Source: CAZGKW01 sp964526295 (GTDB lineage: Bacteria; Planctomycetota; Phycisphaerae; FEN-1346). From it: DNA of 64,000 nucleotides. The first letter of the stretch is position 1; the number at the start of each line of letters is the position of its first letter. Shown here one piece after another: positions 10,313 to 20,264 of this stretch. A model generated the notes under the pieces. The model saw nothing but the letters and a program-made list of their open reading frames with translations. It ran no database searches and had not been told where the DNA came from. The stretch covers positions 1 through 64,000 of the forward strand of contig CAZGKW010000021.1 in assembly GCA_964526295.1 (NCBI GenBank), written 5' to 3'. Made by a program: the position numbers and the translations under genes.

Positions 10313-12594
10313 ACCGCTTCCGCTATTTCCATGCACTCGCCCTGCCGGTGCTGCTTGCAACTGCAGTCTGGGCCGATGAGCCGGCCCGGCTGGTGCTGGA
10401 CCGCGACCTGCAGGTCGCCGCCGACGGGTCCATTCGCATCGTTCACAAGGGGTTCCCGCCGCAGGCGCGTAATCCCTGGCCGGCGGCCGAGGAGGAGGCC
10501 TTCTGGCAGCGGGTCAACCACTTCCTGCCGTCATGGAAGGACGCCGCGGCCAAGCCGTCCCAGACCCTCGAGAGCCAGGGCCACGACGTGGCGATGCTGG
10601 CGTGGCTGGCCGGCGACCGCGTGCGGGCCCAGGCGTGGTTCGTTCAGGAGGACAGCGAGCGGGCCAGCTTCGCCCACACCGAGGGCATCGATTTCTACTG
10701 GGGCTTCACGCTCAAATACCGGCCGCACTGGTGGTTCGCCTTCGGCCACACCTTCCCGCAGCCCTACCGGCAGCGGGTTCTCAAGGCCGCCAAGGCCTGG
10801 ACCGAGACCGACCCCCGGCCGAGCCTGGAGTACGTGCTGCTGCTGGAGAATGAGGTCCCGGCCGTGCGGGCCGAGGCCTTGCGGATGTGCAAGGCCCTCT
10901 GGCGCAGCCGCGACGCGGTCAAGGCGATGGCCGCCGAAGCCCGCAAGGACAAGCACCCCAACCGGCAGGCCTTCGCGGCCTATCTGGAGAAGGCTCTGGC
11001 GGACTGGCCCGAGGTAATGCCCGACACGCCGGCCCGGTGGCGGGGGTGGTATGCCCTGCTGGCGGCGGGCGACTGGAAGGTCTACGAGGAGTACGAGCGG
11101 CTGGTGAACCCGCGGCCCCACCCGACGTACGGCTTCGGCCGGGGGCCTGTCGGGACGATCTGGAACGTCGAGGTCCGCGGCGGCTGGGCCGACGCCCGCA
11201 ATACCGACAACCTGCGGGCGATGCGCGAGATCGCCGCCTACCTGTTCGCCGAGGAGGCCGGCAACGAGACGACCCGGCTGGTGATGAAGGAGAAGCTCCG
11301 CCGCACGCTGGTCTCGTACTACTCCGTCGGCATGGGCGAGTGGGACTCGGGCACTTACCACCCCGCCTCGGCCAACACGTGGGTGGGACTGCATGACTAC
11401 GCCCGCGATGAAGAGGTCCGCCTGATCGCCAAGGGCGTCCTCGACTACCTGTGGACCATCAGCGCCCTGAAGTACCGCGGCGGAGGATGGGGCGGACCCA
11501 TGTGCCGCGACTACGGCGGCTGGAAGCCCTGGCAGGATGATGCAGCCGACTCGGCCTGGATCTACTACGGCGACTTGAAGGCCCGCCCGCCCGAGCCGAT
11601 CAAGAGCTGGGTCAACCAGATCCTCTCGCCGTACCGCCCGCCGATGGCGGTAATGGCCCTGGCGCGGCGGCAGTTTGACCGGCCACGGGAGATCTTCACC
11701 AGCCATCCCACCTACCAGACGTGGCTGCCGGGCAACGATGAGCAGCCCGAGACGCACTCGACCCTCTTCTACGGCAAGACGTACCAGGTCGGCACGCGGG
11801 CTCGCGGGTCGTTCTACAACATCAATGGCATCAAGACGCTGCTGGACAGCGACGACGGATTGGTCGATTTCCTGCTGACTACCGGCGGTACCGGCAACAT
11901 TGCCGTCGCCAACGCCGGCGGCGACCGCGTCGGGCACTACCGCAACCTGGTTCTGTACCTGAACGGCTCCGACCCGAAGGCGCCGTTCCGCTTTGCTGCC
12001 ACGCGGCAACTGCCGCACGAGATCGACCGCGGCGTGCTGTTCATCCGCGGCGATCGAACGTGGGTCGCCATCCGCCCGATCCACCTGGCGATTGATCCCG
12101 AGCCGGTGTTTACCCGGGAAGCACTGGGCCTCAAGAAGGGGCGCCGCCAGGAGAGCGACCGTCCGATGGTCATCCACGCGGCCGGCGACGGCGCCGGGGC
12201 GGTTCGGGGCTTCGCCATGGAACTGGGCGAGAAGGCCACGCACGGCGATTACACGGCCTTCAAGGCGAAGGTGCTCGCGAAGAGCGCCGTGGAAACTGGC
12301 GATACCGACGCGGCCGGACGCCAGAAGGTGACGTTCACCGGCTCCGACGGCTCAACGGTGGCCCTGAAACTCGGAGAGGACCTGCCGCAACTCTGGCGCA
12401 ACGGCGTTCTCCACGACTGGGACCGCCACCGGGCGCTGTATAGTCCCGCTGACGGCGGCCGCGCGCCAGTCAGCCTGGGCTGGAAGCAGCGAAAGCTCCA
12501 CGTCGAGGCAGGAGGATACGCATTCGACGGCGAGGTCACCGAAAAGGGACGCTACCGTTTTCAAACCGGCCGATCAGTGCTGGGCGAGCAGTAA
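10309..12594 (+). CDS. Secreted alpha/alpha-toroid protein, possible glycan-degrading enzyme
   Basis: This 761-residue protein begins with a signal peptide (MNRFRYFHALALPVLLATAVWA). I do not recognise a named family. The helical first two thirds include GMGEWDSGTYHPASANTWVG and GGWGGPMCRDYGG, which look like an alpha/alpha-barrel active-site region of lyase or glycosidase type. The last third is beta-rich. The start overlaps the stop of the heparinase-like gene by four bases, so the two are probably made together and act on the same glycan outside the cell. Its size and layout match polysaccharide lyases of the toroid-plus-sandwich type, but assignment to a family is inference. Confidence 0.75.
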   Translation: MNRFRYFHALALPVLLATAVWADEPARLVLDRDLQVAADGSIRIVHKGFPPQARNPWPAAEEEAFWQRVNHFLPSWKDAAAKPSQTLESQGHDVAMLAWLAGDRVRAQAWFVQEDSERASFAHTEGIDFYWGFTLKYRPHWWFAFGHTFPQPYRQRVLKAAKAWTETDPRPSLEYVLLLENEVPAVRAEALRMCKALWRSRDAVKAMAAEARKDKHPNRQAFAAYLEKALADWPEVMPDTPARWRGWYALLAAGDWKVYEEYERLVNPRPHPTYGFGRGPVGTIWNVEVRGGWADARNTDNLRAMREIAAYLFAEEAGNETTRLVMKEKLRRTLVSYYSVGMGEWDSGTYHPASANTWVGLHDYARDEEVRLIAKGVLDYLWTISALKYRGGGWGGPMCRDYGGWKPWQDDAADSAWIYYGDLKARPPEPIKSWVNQILSPYRPPMAVMALARRQFDRPREIFTSHPTYQTWLPGNDEQPETHSTLFYGKTYQVGTRARGSFYNINGIKTLLDSDDGLVDFLLTTGGTGNIAVANAGGDRVGHYRNLVLYLNGSDPKAPFRFAATRQLPHEIDRGVLFIRGDRTWVAIRPIHLAIDPEPVFTREALGLKKGRRQESDRPMVIHAAGDGAGAVRGFAMELGEKATHGDYTAFKAKVLAKSAVETGDTDAAGRQKVTFTGSDGSTVALKLGEDLPQLWRNGVLHDWDRHRALYSPADGGRAPVSLGWKQRKLHVEAGGYAFDGEVTEKGRYRFQTGRSVLGEQ

Positions 12595-12719
12595 CCTCCT
12601 CGGGTCTGGGCCAATACGTCAGGAACTTGTCATTACTACACTGTGCCGCTGAGGCTTGTGCGTCGGCACCCATTTTGGCGCCCCGCCGGCCTCCTTGGAC
12701 ACGAAAGGAGACTCTGCCG

Positions 12720-13735
12720 ATGCGTTCATGCTGCATTTTCTGTGCTGCCCTTGCGGCAATGGTGGCGCTGGCACTTCCGGCCTTGGGACAGACTGCGCAC
12801 GACCCCGAGTATGATAACGCCAAGCTCTGGCCGATCGCTGGGCCCAAGCCGGAATACATGACACAGAGGTGGGAGCCGGCCCCGCTGTATGTGTGGGCGG
12901 CGCCGGGGCAGAGCGCGAGCTTTGACCAGCCGGAGAACTGGCGCGTCGACGGAAAGCCGGCGACCAGGACGCCGGATGAAAACGTCGATGTGCTGCTGCC
13001 CGATTCGGACAAGCCCTACTCCGTCGGCGCGGGCAGGAACAGGTCGTTGCGGCATCTCACCGTCGGGCGCAACGCCGGGATCAAGGGAGGACGTCGCGGC
13101 GAACTGCAAATCTGGACCAACGGGTGAGTCAAAGAGGGCGGCTACGCGTACTTCATTGCCTTTCGCGGTCCGGACCACTGCTTCTTTCGCATCGACAAGA
13201 GTGAATTGCCATCGCCGGAGAACAAAACAAGCTTCGGCCACACCAGTCGCGGCGGGGGGCACAAGGTGCGCTCGCAACTGTCGCACAAACTCCCGGTGTG
13301 CACGTATGGGAACGGGTCGGTCACGTTCATAGGGGATATGGGCGTCAGCGATGAGATCATGGTGCAGCACGGGCGGCTGATCCTTAGCGGCGATCTGCGA
13401 TGGAGCGGCGTGACCAACAAAAACGCCCTCGAAGTTTACGACGGCGCCACGCTGGAACTCCAGAGCGGCGCCACCATCGGCGCCATGGTCAACATTAACG
13501 GCAAGGGCGTCTATTACGTTGATGTCTACCGCAATGGCACACTCCAGGCGGGTCGAAGCATCGCCCGCTGACCGACGATGCGAAGGTGTTGCTCGGCTAC
13601 GGGCCGAACGATCCGCCGGGGAAGGTCGGGCTGTTTGCAGCGGCAGGATCCATGCTCCGCGTCTTTTCAACCGACCCGACGAAGCATAAGCTGGTGTTCA
13701 CCGCCGCCCAGGCGGTTGAGCCGTCCGACGTGGCT
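12720..13735 (+). pseudogene. Truncated exported beta-rich protein (nonsense, frameshift, lost 3' end)
   Basis: The ATG at 12720, with AAAGGAG just upstream, gives a signal peptide (SCCIFCAALAAMVALALPALG) and a beta-strand-rich protein with a G8/beta-helix look (PENWRVDGKP, DVLLPDSDKPYSV, RHLTVGRNAG, LEVYDGATLELQSGAT). Codon 136 is TGA (13125-13127) and the frame then continues convincingly (YFIAFRGPDHCFFRIDKSEL). A second lesion, a frameshift near 13555-13570, moves the reading into LTDDAKVLLGYGPNDPPG. Homology-like sequence stops between about 13690 and 13740, where it runs into the tail of a minus-strand gene. Right-handed beta-helix proteins often bind or cleave polysaccharides, but no function can be claimed for this remnant. 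Confidence 0.7.
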
Positions 13736-15484
13736 CCCGGGCGAGGTGTCGCCCAGCGGGGCCTTCTGCCGCTGGCCGTAGCGCGGGTCGACGGGCGTCT
13801 CCATGCAGGCGAACCAGGTGGCGATTTCCTTGATCCTCGACCAGTCGCGGAACGGGTCCACGTCGCCCGCCCCCTTGGCCAGCGCAGCATATTCGGTGAT
13901 GGCGAAAAACGCGCCTGAGTAGCTGAGCGACTCCTTCCACGAGCCGCCCGGAAAACTATCCCCGTAGATCTGCCCCTTTATATTCCGGATGCCATGATCC
14001 AGCCATCGGCCCGCATGCGGGTGGTCGGGCATGCGCAGGGCGATCAGGAACGGCACAGGATACATGTCCGTGTGGAAGTTCGGGTTGCCGATTGCCCAGC
14101 CCGAGTCAGGGCCCGGCCAGTAGTCGGGGTTGCAGAAGATGTACGCAAGGGCGGCCAGCTCTCTGCTCTTGAAGGGCCCCCCGCCGAGGCCTCGGATCAT
14201 CTTCTTCGCTTGCCGGGGAATGGTGGTCGGGCATTTCTGGTGCTGGTTGAAGGGCCCGTGCGTGTAGCCGTAGGTGCCAACGCCCCTGGGCGTGGGCGCG
14301 TCCGACTTCCAGTCCAGCACCCACTCGCGCAGGATCGTGTCCAGCGGCACGTCGGCGTGCGAGCGGATCATCCCCGGGATTGCAGTGCGGAGCCCGGGAT
14401 CGCCGACGATGAGCGCCCAGTGGCGCTTCGCCGGTTGCTTCGCCGTGCCGAGGTTCGTGGGGATTTCCACCTCGACCTGCCCGGGGGCGTCCTTGTCGCC
14501 GTGGATGAAGAGGTTCTGGCTCTCCAGCGAGACGCCGCCGGGGGCGCCCTACTGGCTGCCGCGAACCGTCGCCAGCCCGAGCCCGCAGTTGGCGCCGGTG
14601 CGGTAGACGAAGGCGAACGGCCCGCCGTTGTACCAGATGTCCCGCCAGATGGGCCCGAGCGTGGCGATGGGGTGCTGGGGCGGCTGGAGGGTGCTGTCCT
14701 CGGACTCGCCGCCGGGGCGGAAGGTCCGCGCGTTGTAGGCGTAATGGTGGTAGACCTTGTCCGGCTTCATCGCCCGCAGGTCGAGCCGAATGGCCGTCCC
14801 CTCGCCGAGGGCGTACTCGTCGGTGACGCCGATCCACGGGTCGCCCGCACGGAAGGTGAGCGTGAGCGTGTAGCGGCGCGAGTCGTCGGCGAAGCGGAAC
14901 GTTCGCTTGAGGATGCTGCGGGCCGGGCCCTGCTCGACCCACTCGTCGGTCACGCCGGTCGGCTTGACGCCCTCGGGCCAGTGGAAATGGCCCAGCGACT
15001 GTCCGCCGGGGCAGGCGAGGCTGTTGATCGGCAGCCTCTTGCCCAGCTCGAACGTCAGCTCCCAGATGCCATTGGTCACGACGGTCCGCGGCTTGGCCAC
15101 CGTCACCTTGAGCGGCGTCCAGGCCGATGCGTCCCCGCCCTCGTCGACGACGCGGAAGGCATGGGTCTTCTTCGCATGGATCGTCGCGCGGCAGAGGACT
15201 TCGAGCTTCACCTTGCCCAAAAGCTTCACATCGGCGCCCAGCAGCTTCCCGTCACGGTAGAACTGCGCTGGATGAGCCTTGCCCTCGGGCCCCAGCAGGG
15301 CCAGGGCTCCGGCGACGGCCTGCCGGTCGCCCAGGTCCAGCGTGACCTCCCGTGTGAGCCACTCGCCGTGCCAGGTCTGCCCCAGCGGCTCGGCGATTTC
15401 GAAGCGCGCCAGCTCTGCCGCCCCGGCCGGGAGGGTCGCCACCAGCAAGGTGGCCAGCGCGATGTGCATGTGTCGGTTGGTCAT
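13736..15484 (-). pseudogene. Heparinase II/III-like protein, nonsense mutation and truncated 3' end
   Basis: The start ATG at 15484 has AGGA nine bases upstream, followed by a signal peptide ending at PAGAAE. The N-terminal sandwich and toroid match the architecture of the 999-residue lyase at 7313-10312 (FHTDMYPVPFLIAL, DSFPGGSWKESLSYSG, PLGDTSPGSH). Codon 312 is TAG (14549-14551), yet the same frame remains good on both sides. The similarity ends near 13740, before the histidine-containing C-terminal lyase domain, where the convergent plus-strand remnant begins. It is the last gene of the long minus-strand operon. The boundary coordinate is approximate. Confidence 0.75.
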
Positions 15485-15510
15485 GGCAATCATTCCTGCC
15501 CGTGTGCCGG

Positions 15511-18489
15511 CTACTCGAGTGTCAGCGTGCCGTCGGCGAAGCGGACAGTGCGCTTGCCAATCGTCGCCGTTTGGCCGTCTCCTGCGGTCGCCTTCGGCGC
15601 CTTTCCGCGCTGGAGCGTCAGGATCACCAGGAACGTCTGGTCCTTGTCCATCCCGTCCACCAGCACGGCCTGGCGCTTGAAGTTGCTGCGTTTGTGCTGG
15701 CCGTGATAGTTGACTTCGTGGACGTGCGTGTAGGGCTCGACCCGGATCTTTGCGTTCGCCGGGCGCACGACGGTGCCGACCAGGGACGCGTCGTCACCTT
15801 TGGCCTTGATCGTGAAGCGGTTGGCCTCGACGCTGATCTCGTGGCCGCCCTCGGTCGCCAGTTGCCAGGTGTTGCTGCCCTTGGTGCCGGTCAGTTGGTC
15901 GGCGAGGGCGACCAGGCAGGGCGCCCCTGAGGCGCCGGAGTAGTCGACCGCCAGGGCACGGATTGCCCGGATGCCGAGGTCCTTCTCGCCGACGGTCCGC
16001 CAGCGCCGTCCCTGCTGTTCCTTCTCACAGTGGAAGTAAATCTTGTCCATGTCCAGCGTGACGGTCCCCGATCCGTCGTCACCGAGGCGTACGAAGTGCT
16101 TTGTCCCCGCCTGTGGACTGCCGCCGAGGTTGTGCTCGGCCACATCGACCATATTCTGGTACTTGCTGAAGTCGAGCAGATCCCGCCCGGAGCCGCCGTT
16201 GCCGTAGCCCTGCCCGCGGACCGCCCAGTGATGGCCCAGGCCGGTGATGCGGAAGGTCCCGCCCTGGCTGCTGACCCAACTGCCCAGACCCGGGTTGGAG
16301 TTGGCGAAGAGTTGCACCACGCAGTCGTCGCCGTCGCGGTAGCGGTTGCGGAAGACGTATCCGCCCAACTGCTCGTCGACCACGACCCGGCCGAGTGTCG
16401 CGGCGGGGTCGCCCGCCTGGGCGTCGAGCGGGTAGTTCAGCAGGAGCATCGCCTTGGAGAGCCCGTCGTGGTGGGCGATGACGCCGTGGGGGTCCTTGAG
16501 CTTGCCCGCCGCGGCCAGCGCCAGGCTGCGATTCCACGACCACAGCACGCCTGGGCGGTACTTGTCGGGCAGGAACCCGAAGCCGCGGGCGTAGAGGTCC
16601 ACGTCCAGCGGACCGCCGCCGACGTTGAAGGTCTGCATCAGGGCGCCGTCCTTGGCGTAGACGGTCCGGGCGGTTGCCAACCCCAGCAGCATCCCCAGCC
16701 GCTCGGCGCCGCGGATGTCCTGGCCGGTAACGTTCCGCCAGCAGAGGGCCAGGGGCATGCCCAGGCGAACCGCGTGCTGGGTATAGGCGGGGCCTTCTGT
16801 GTCCCAGCCGAACTCGCCCAGCCCATGGAGAAAGTAGCCCTCGGCCTCTCGAGCCGCCAGCGTCGCCCAGCGCAGGGCCTCCAGGTTCCACGGCGTCCGC
16901 TCGGCCGCCTTGCGGCGCCAGTCGCCGCCGCAGAAGGCATTCGCGGCCGCGGCGCCGGCGCCCCGCCGGGCGTGCCAGGCCTGCGCCTCGGCCTCGGCCA
17001 GCGGGGCGAGGCGCAGGTGGAAGACCAGCGGCTCCCACCCGCCAACCGGTTCGGTCCAGACGCGCACCAGCAGGGGATAGCGTCCGGCCGTCAGATGCAC
17101 CACCTGCCCCAGCGGCAGCTCGCGCCCGCCCAGGGCGATCCGGACGTACCGCTTGCCCTTGGAGTCGCGCGGGCCTTCAAGCTGGAACCAGCCCCCCTTC
17201 GTCACGTCGAGCACGGTGTACAGGTAGCAGCCGCGGAAGTAGGCCCGCTCCGTCAGGGCAGCCAGGTCGACCACACCGTCCTTGAGCTGCGGGCCGTCGA
17301 GTTTGACGAAGGCCGCCTCGCCGAGCTTTGTCTCCAGGTTCGGCCGGGCGGCGCCGAAGCCGCCGGCGTTCGCGAAGGCGCCGGCGTCGGGACCTTCCTC
17401 CACCGGCCCGGCGAAGAGCCATGCCCCCACAGGCTTTTCCGCGTCCAGCGCTATCACGGGCACGCCGTTGCCGGCATCCACGTCTTTGGGCGGGCCAAGC
17501 CTGGGCAACTCGGCGGGCCAGTCGGTCTCGGGCGGCGGGACCGCCTCGGCCGGCTCGTCCAGCAGCGATAGCGATGCCAGGCCGCACGCCGAACGGTACA
17601 TCAGGCTCCAGTTGCTCGTCCGCTTGTTGTTGAACTGGCTGTTGTACGCGCCCCAGTAGTACATGCGGAGCTTGTCGGCGACCGTCTCGCGGACCCGCTC
17701 GCGGAACGCCGGTTCGCAGGCGTCACGGATCAGGTCGTAGGCGATCAGCATCTCCACGGCCGTGAAGGCCGGGGCGTGAGCGATGCCGATGTGGTGCCAC
17801 TGCTTTGCGTCGATGGACTTGCCGATCAGCATCCGCGCCGTGTCGGCGTGAGCCTGCTCGCCTGTGAGGGCGTAGGCCATCGCCTGAGCGACCGCACTGC
17901 CGCGGTCCTTTCGCAGCGCTTCGAGCTGCCCGGCGCCCCATTTCGTTTTCGCGCGATCGCGCAGGTCGGCGAGCTGCGACTTGCGTACCAGAAGTCGCGG
18001 GTACTCGCCCCTGGCGGTGGGGTGGATGTCCGCGAACTGCCTGGCCGGCCGCAGTGCCCCGCTCACCGCCCCCTCGCCCTTCTGCCCGTTGAGCACGCCC
18101 TTCCACATGCCGGTGCACTTGGCCTCGGCCGTGCTGATCTGCACGCGATAGGCCGCCTCGGCGACGGTGTCATGCCACTTGTCCCGCCGGTAGCGCAGGC
18201 GAAGCAGCAAGGTGTGCCGGCCGCCCTCGGAGGACGCCTCCACCACGTAGCCGTCATGGGTGGCCACGCTCTGGAACCGCGCGTCGGCCGTCAGGACCGG
18301 GGCCCACTTGCCGCCCCGGCGGTCCAGGTAGAGCGTCACGTCGCCGCGTTTGGCGGGTTCCTCGTACGGCCACGACGCACCCGTCAGCGTCAGCTCCACC
18401 CGGCCATCGTCCGGCAGCGCCGCGGCGGCCCCCGCGGCCGACGCTGCCCAAGCCGTTGCGATCATCATCCATCGCACGTGCTGCTGCAT
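15511..18489 (-). CDS. Secreted heparinase II/III-like protein
   Basis: This roughly 992-residue protein starts at ATG 18489 with GAAGGA upstream and has a signal peptide (ending SAAGAAAALP). The alpha/alpha toroid begins near RGEYPRLLVRKSQLADLRDRA, the standard heparinase-like N-terminal motif in this cluster. A PA14-like or jelly-roll insert with ELPLGQVVHLTAGRYPLLV follows. The C-terminal sandwich contains the RYRDGDDCVVQLF strand and ends in a short signature (TIGKRTVRFADGTLTLE) that recurs in three neighbouring paralogues. It is probably an exported lyase or glycan-binding homologue. Catalytic residues could not be placed with confidence. It lies 26 bases upstream of the truncated lyase gene in the same operon. 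Confidence 0.8.
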   Translation of the reverse strand: MQQHVRWMMIATAWAASAAGAAAALPDDGRVELTLTGASWPYEEPAKRGDVTLYLDRRGGKWAPVLTADARFQSVATHDGYVVEASSEGGRHTLLLRLRYRRDKWHDTVAEAAYRVQISTAEAKCTGMWKGVLNGQKGEGAVSGALRPARQFADIHPTARGEYPRLLVRKSQLADLRDRAKTKWGAGQLEALRKDRGSAVAQAMAYALTGEQAHADTARMLIGKSIDAKQWHHIGIAHAPAFTAVEMLIAYDLIRDACEPAFRERVRETVADKLRMYYWGAYNSQFNNKRTSNWSLMYRSACGLASLSLLDEPAEAVPPPETDWPAELPRLGPPKDVDAGNGVPVIALDAEKPVGAWLFAGPVEEGPDAGAFANAGGFGAARPNLETKLGEAAFVKLDGPQLKDGVVDLAALTERAYFRGCYLYTVLDVTKGGWFQLEGPRDSKGKRYVRIALGGRELPLGQVVHLTAGRYPLLVRVWTEPVGGWEPLVFHLRLAPLAEAEAQAWHARRGAGAAAANAFCGGDWRRKAAERTPWNLEALRWATLAAREAEGYFLHGLGEFGWDTEGPAYTQHAVRLGMPLALCWRNVTGQDIRGAERLGMLLGLATARTVYAKDGALMQTFNVGGGPLDVDLYARGFGFLPDKYRPGVLWSWNRSLALAAAGKLKDPHGVIAHHDGLSKAMLLLNYPLDAQAGDPAATLGRVVVDEQLGGYVFRNRYRDGDDCVVQLFANSNPGLGSWVSSQGGTFRITGLGHHWAVRGQGYGNGGSGRDLLDFSKYQNMVDVAEHNLGGSPQAGTKHFVRLGDDGSGTVTLDMDKIYFHCEKEQQGRRWRTVGEKDLGIRAIRALAVDYSGASGAPCLVALADQLTGTKGSNTWQLATEGGHEISVEANRFTIKAKGDDASLVGTVVRPANAKIRVEPYTHVHEVNYHGQHKRSNFKRQAVLVDGMDKDQTFLVILTLQRGKAPKATAGDGQTATIGKRTVRFADGTLTLE

Positions 18490-18590
18490 CCTATTATCCT
18501 TCCATATGCCTGCCTTGCTGGGTCGGCTTCGTAGAACGCGAGCGGCGGAAAGTCTATCGGCCGTTCGCGTCCGCGGCCGGGCGGCGAGCC

Positions 18591-20228
18591 TCACTGTCCC
18601 TCCGGGCTCTTCACGGTCAGCGTTCGCCTGACCGACTCGGCCGTCTGGACAAATGGCTCGACGGCGCTGCCCCACTGGTAGGCGGTGACGACCACCTCCA
18701 ACGGCAGCTTCGCCTTCGGGGGGATCTCGCGGATGATCAGCTTGCCGTCCTCGATCACTGCCGGACCGTAGTTGACGGCGTAGCGCACCGGCAGGCTGCT
18801 GTCGGCCGTGGCCTTGAGTTCGATGGCCTGACCCGGCGCGGCGGCGGGCAGTTCGGGGAAGGTGATCTTCTGGGCCTTGCCCTTGGTCAGCAGGGGCAGG
18901 CGGACGCGGGCGGGCTGCTCAGCGTAGCGGAGGGTCTCGTCGCCGCCGTGGTAGGCGAGAATCGATCCACCACCGCCCCGGTTGCCGTAGCCGGTGACGC
19001 GGAACGTGTCGTCGCCGACCTGCTCGATGTCCCCACCGAAGACGCGGAAGCGGATGGGCCCCTCCGCGTGGCGAATGGGGCAATTTGGCACGGGGTACTT
19101 GTCGCGGACGTGGTCCAGGAACGCCCCGCCGACCTTGAACGTGTCGGCCCCGACCCAGTGGGGCTGGATGTCGAACCGGAGGTCGTGCCGGCTGTAAAGC
19201 ACCTTGCCAGTCCTGGGGTCGGCGAAGGTGACGTACTGATCTCGCTTGTTGAAGCGTGCCTCGTGGAAAGCTCGCCAGGCGTTGGCCATCTCCAGGTCGA
19301 CGTGCCACCAGGCGGCGTTGCGGCGGCTCTGGTACTTGTCTGGGTAGTCCTTGTAAGCGGCCGGCTCCGGCGCCCGAGGATTTGTGATGCCGGGGCTGGA
19401 CAGGGCGCCGCTGGCCACGTCGATCGTCTTGCAGACGACCGGCTCCTTCGCATCGGCGGGCCAGTCGGGAATGCGCGCCTGGGCCGCTTTGCGGAGGAAC
19501 AGGCCCACCAACTCCCCGTCGCGCGGCGACCAGGCCATGTGCGTCGTTCCCGCCTCGACGGCGAAGGCGATGAGCATTTTCTCGTTGGCCATGCGCATCT
19601 TGAGGTAATTGAGCCGTCCGACCTGCCAGCCGCTCTCGCGGTCCTCGAAGTCCCGCAGGACGCCCGAGGGCCCGGGGCCGAACTCCTCGAACTGCCCGGA
19701 GATGATCAGGATCGGCACGCCGGAAAGGTCCGCCTTCGGATCCCACGCCGGCGGGTAGACCAGCCCGCCCTTGAACGGGACGCTTCCGAAGCAGCGCTTG
19801 GGCTTCCACGCCGCGGCCGAGGAAGCGTAGATGCTCGCCACCGAGTGCCCGAAGACGAAGAACGGCGCCTGCTCGATCTCCGCGTAGCCGGTGGCCTCGG
19901 CGACGGCCTTCAGCGTCGCCAGGAAGAGCGCCGGGCCATGGCCGTCCTTGTAGTCAAAGATCGCGTCGATGCTGACGTTGATGAGGGCCAGCTTCTCGGC
20001 CTCGCAGGCCTTGCGGACGGCCGGGTCGTCCGTCAGGGCAGGCATCCGCCCGATCAACACGCCGCGTACACGCTCGGCTCCGGGCGGGATCCACACCATC
20101 GCGGTCGTCTTCTTGCCGCCCTCGATCTCCACCGGCACGGCCCACTGGTGCATGGGCTCCTTAGCAAGCGACACGCACGCGAAGGCCGAGAGGGCCACCG
20201 CGGACATCACGATTCTCAGTTGGATCAT
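18591..20228 (-). CDS. Secreted alpha/beta-hydrolase with C-terminal beta domain
   Basis: This 545-residue protein starts at ATG 20228 with AGGAGA five bases upstream and has a signal peptide ending near FACVSLA. The core is an alpha/beta hydrolase: the nucleophile elbow is FFVFGHSVAS, the acid region lies near ILIISGQFEEFGPG, and a histidine follows at AGTTHMAW. After about residue 280 comes a beta-rich extension (SRHDLRFDIQPHWVGADTF) ending in Ig-like strands. It is likely an esterase that removes acyl groups from the glycan, since it sits between two heparinase-like genes, but esterase activity is inferred only from the fold and neighbours. Confidence 0.75.
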   Translation of the reverse strand: MIQLRIVMSAVALSAFACVSLAKEPMHQWAVPVEIEGGKKTTAMVWIPPGAERVRGVLIGRMPALTDDPAVRKACEAEKLALINVSIDAIFDYKDGHGPALFLATLKAVAEATGYAEIEQAPFFVFGHSVASIYASSAAAWKPKRCFGSVPFKGGLVYPPAWDPKADLSGVPILIISGQFEEFGPGPSGVLRDFEDRESGWQVGRLNYLKMRMANEKMLIAFAVEAGTTHMAWSPRDGELVGLFLRKAAQARIPDWPADAKEPVVCKTIDVASGALSSPGITNPRAPEPAAYKDYPDKYQSRRNAAWWHVDLEMANAWRAFHEARFNKRDQYVTFADPRTGKVLYSRHDLRFDIQPHWVGADTFKVGGAFLDHVRDKYPVPNCPIRHAEGPIRFRVFGGDIEQVGDDTFRVTGYGNRGGGGSILAYHGGDETLRYAEQPARVRLPLLTKGKAQKITFPELPAAAPGQAIELKATADSSLPVRYAVNYGPAVIEDGKLIIREIPPKAKLPLEVVVTAYQWGSAVEPFVQTAESVRRTLTVKSPEGQ

Positions 20229-20264
20229 GTTGCTCTCCTGGCGGATAGCGTTACGGTTCACGCT

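Noticed and set aside
7262..10360. 1,000-residue minus-strand frame opposite the lyase
   Set aside because: No family motif, no start site, and exactly overlaps a well-supported lyase gene.
5429..13127. In-frame TGA codons as selenocysteine sites or reassigned stops
   Set aside because: Neither TGA replaces a conserved cysteine, another gene shows a TAG in frame, and TGA is a normal stop for many nearby genes.
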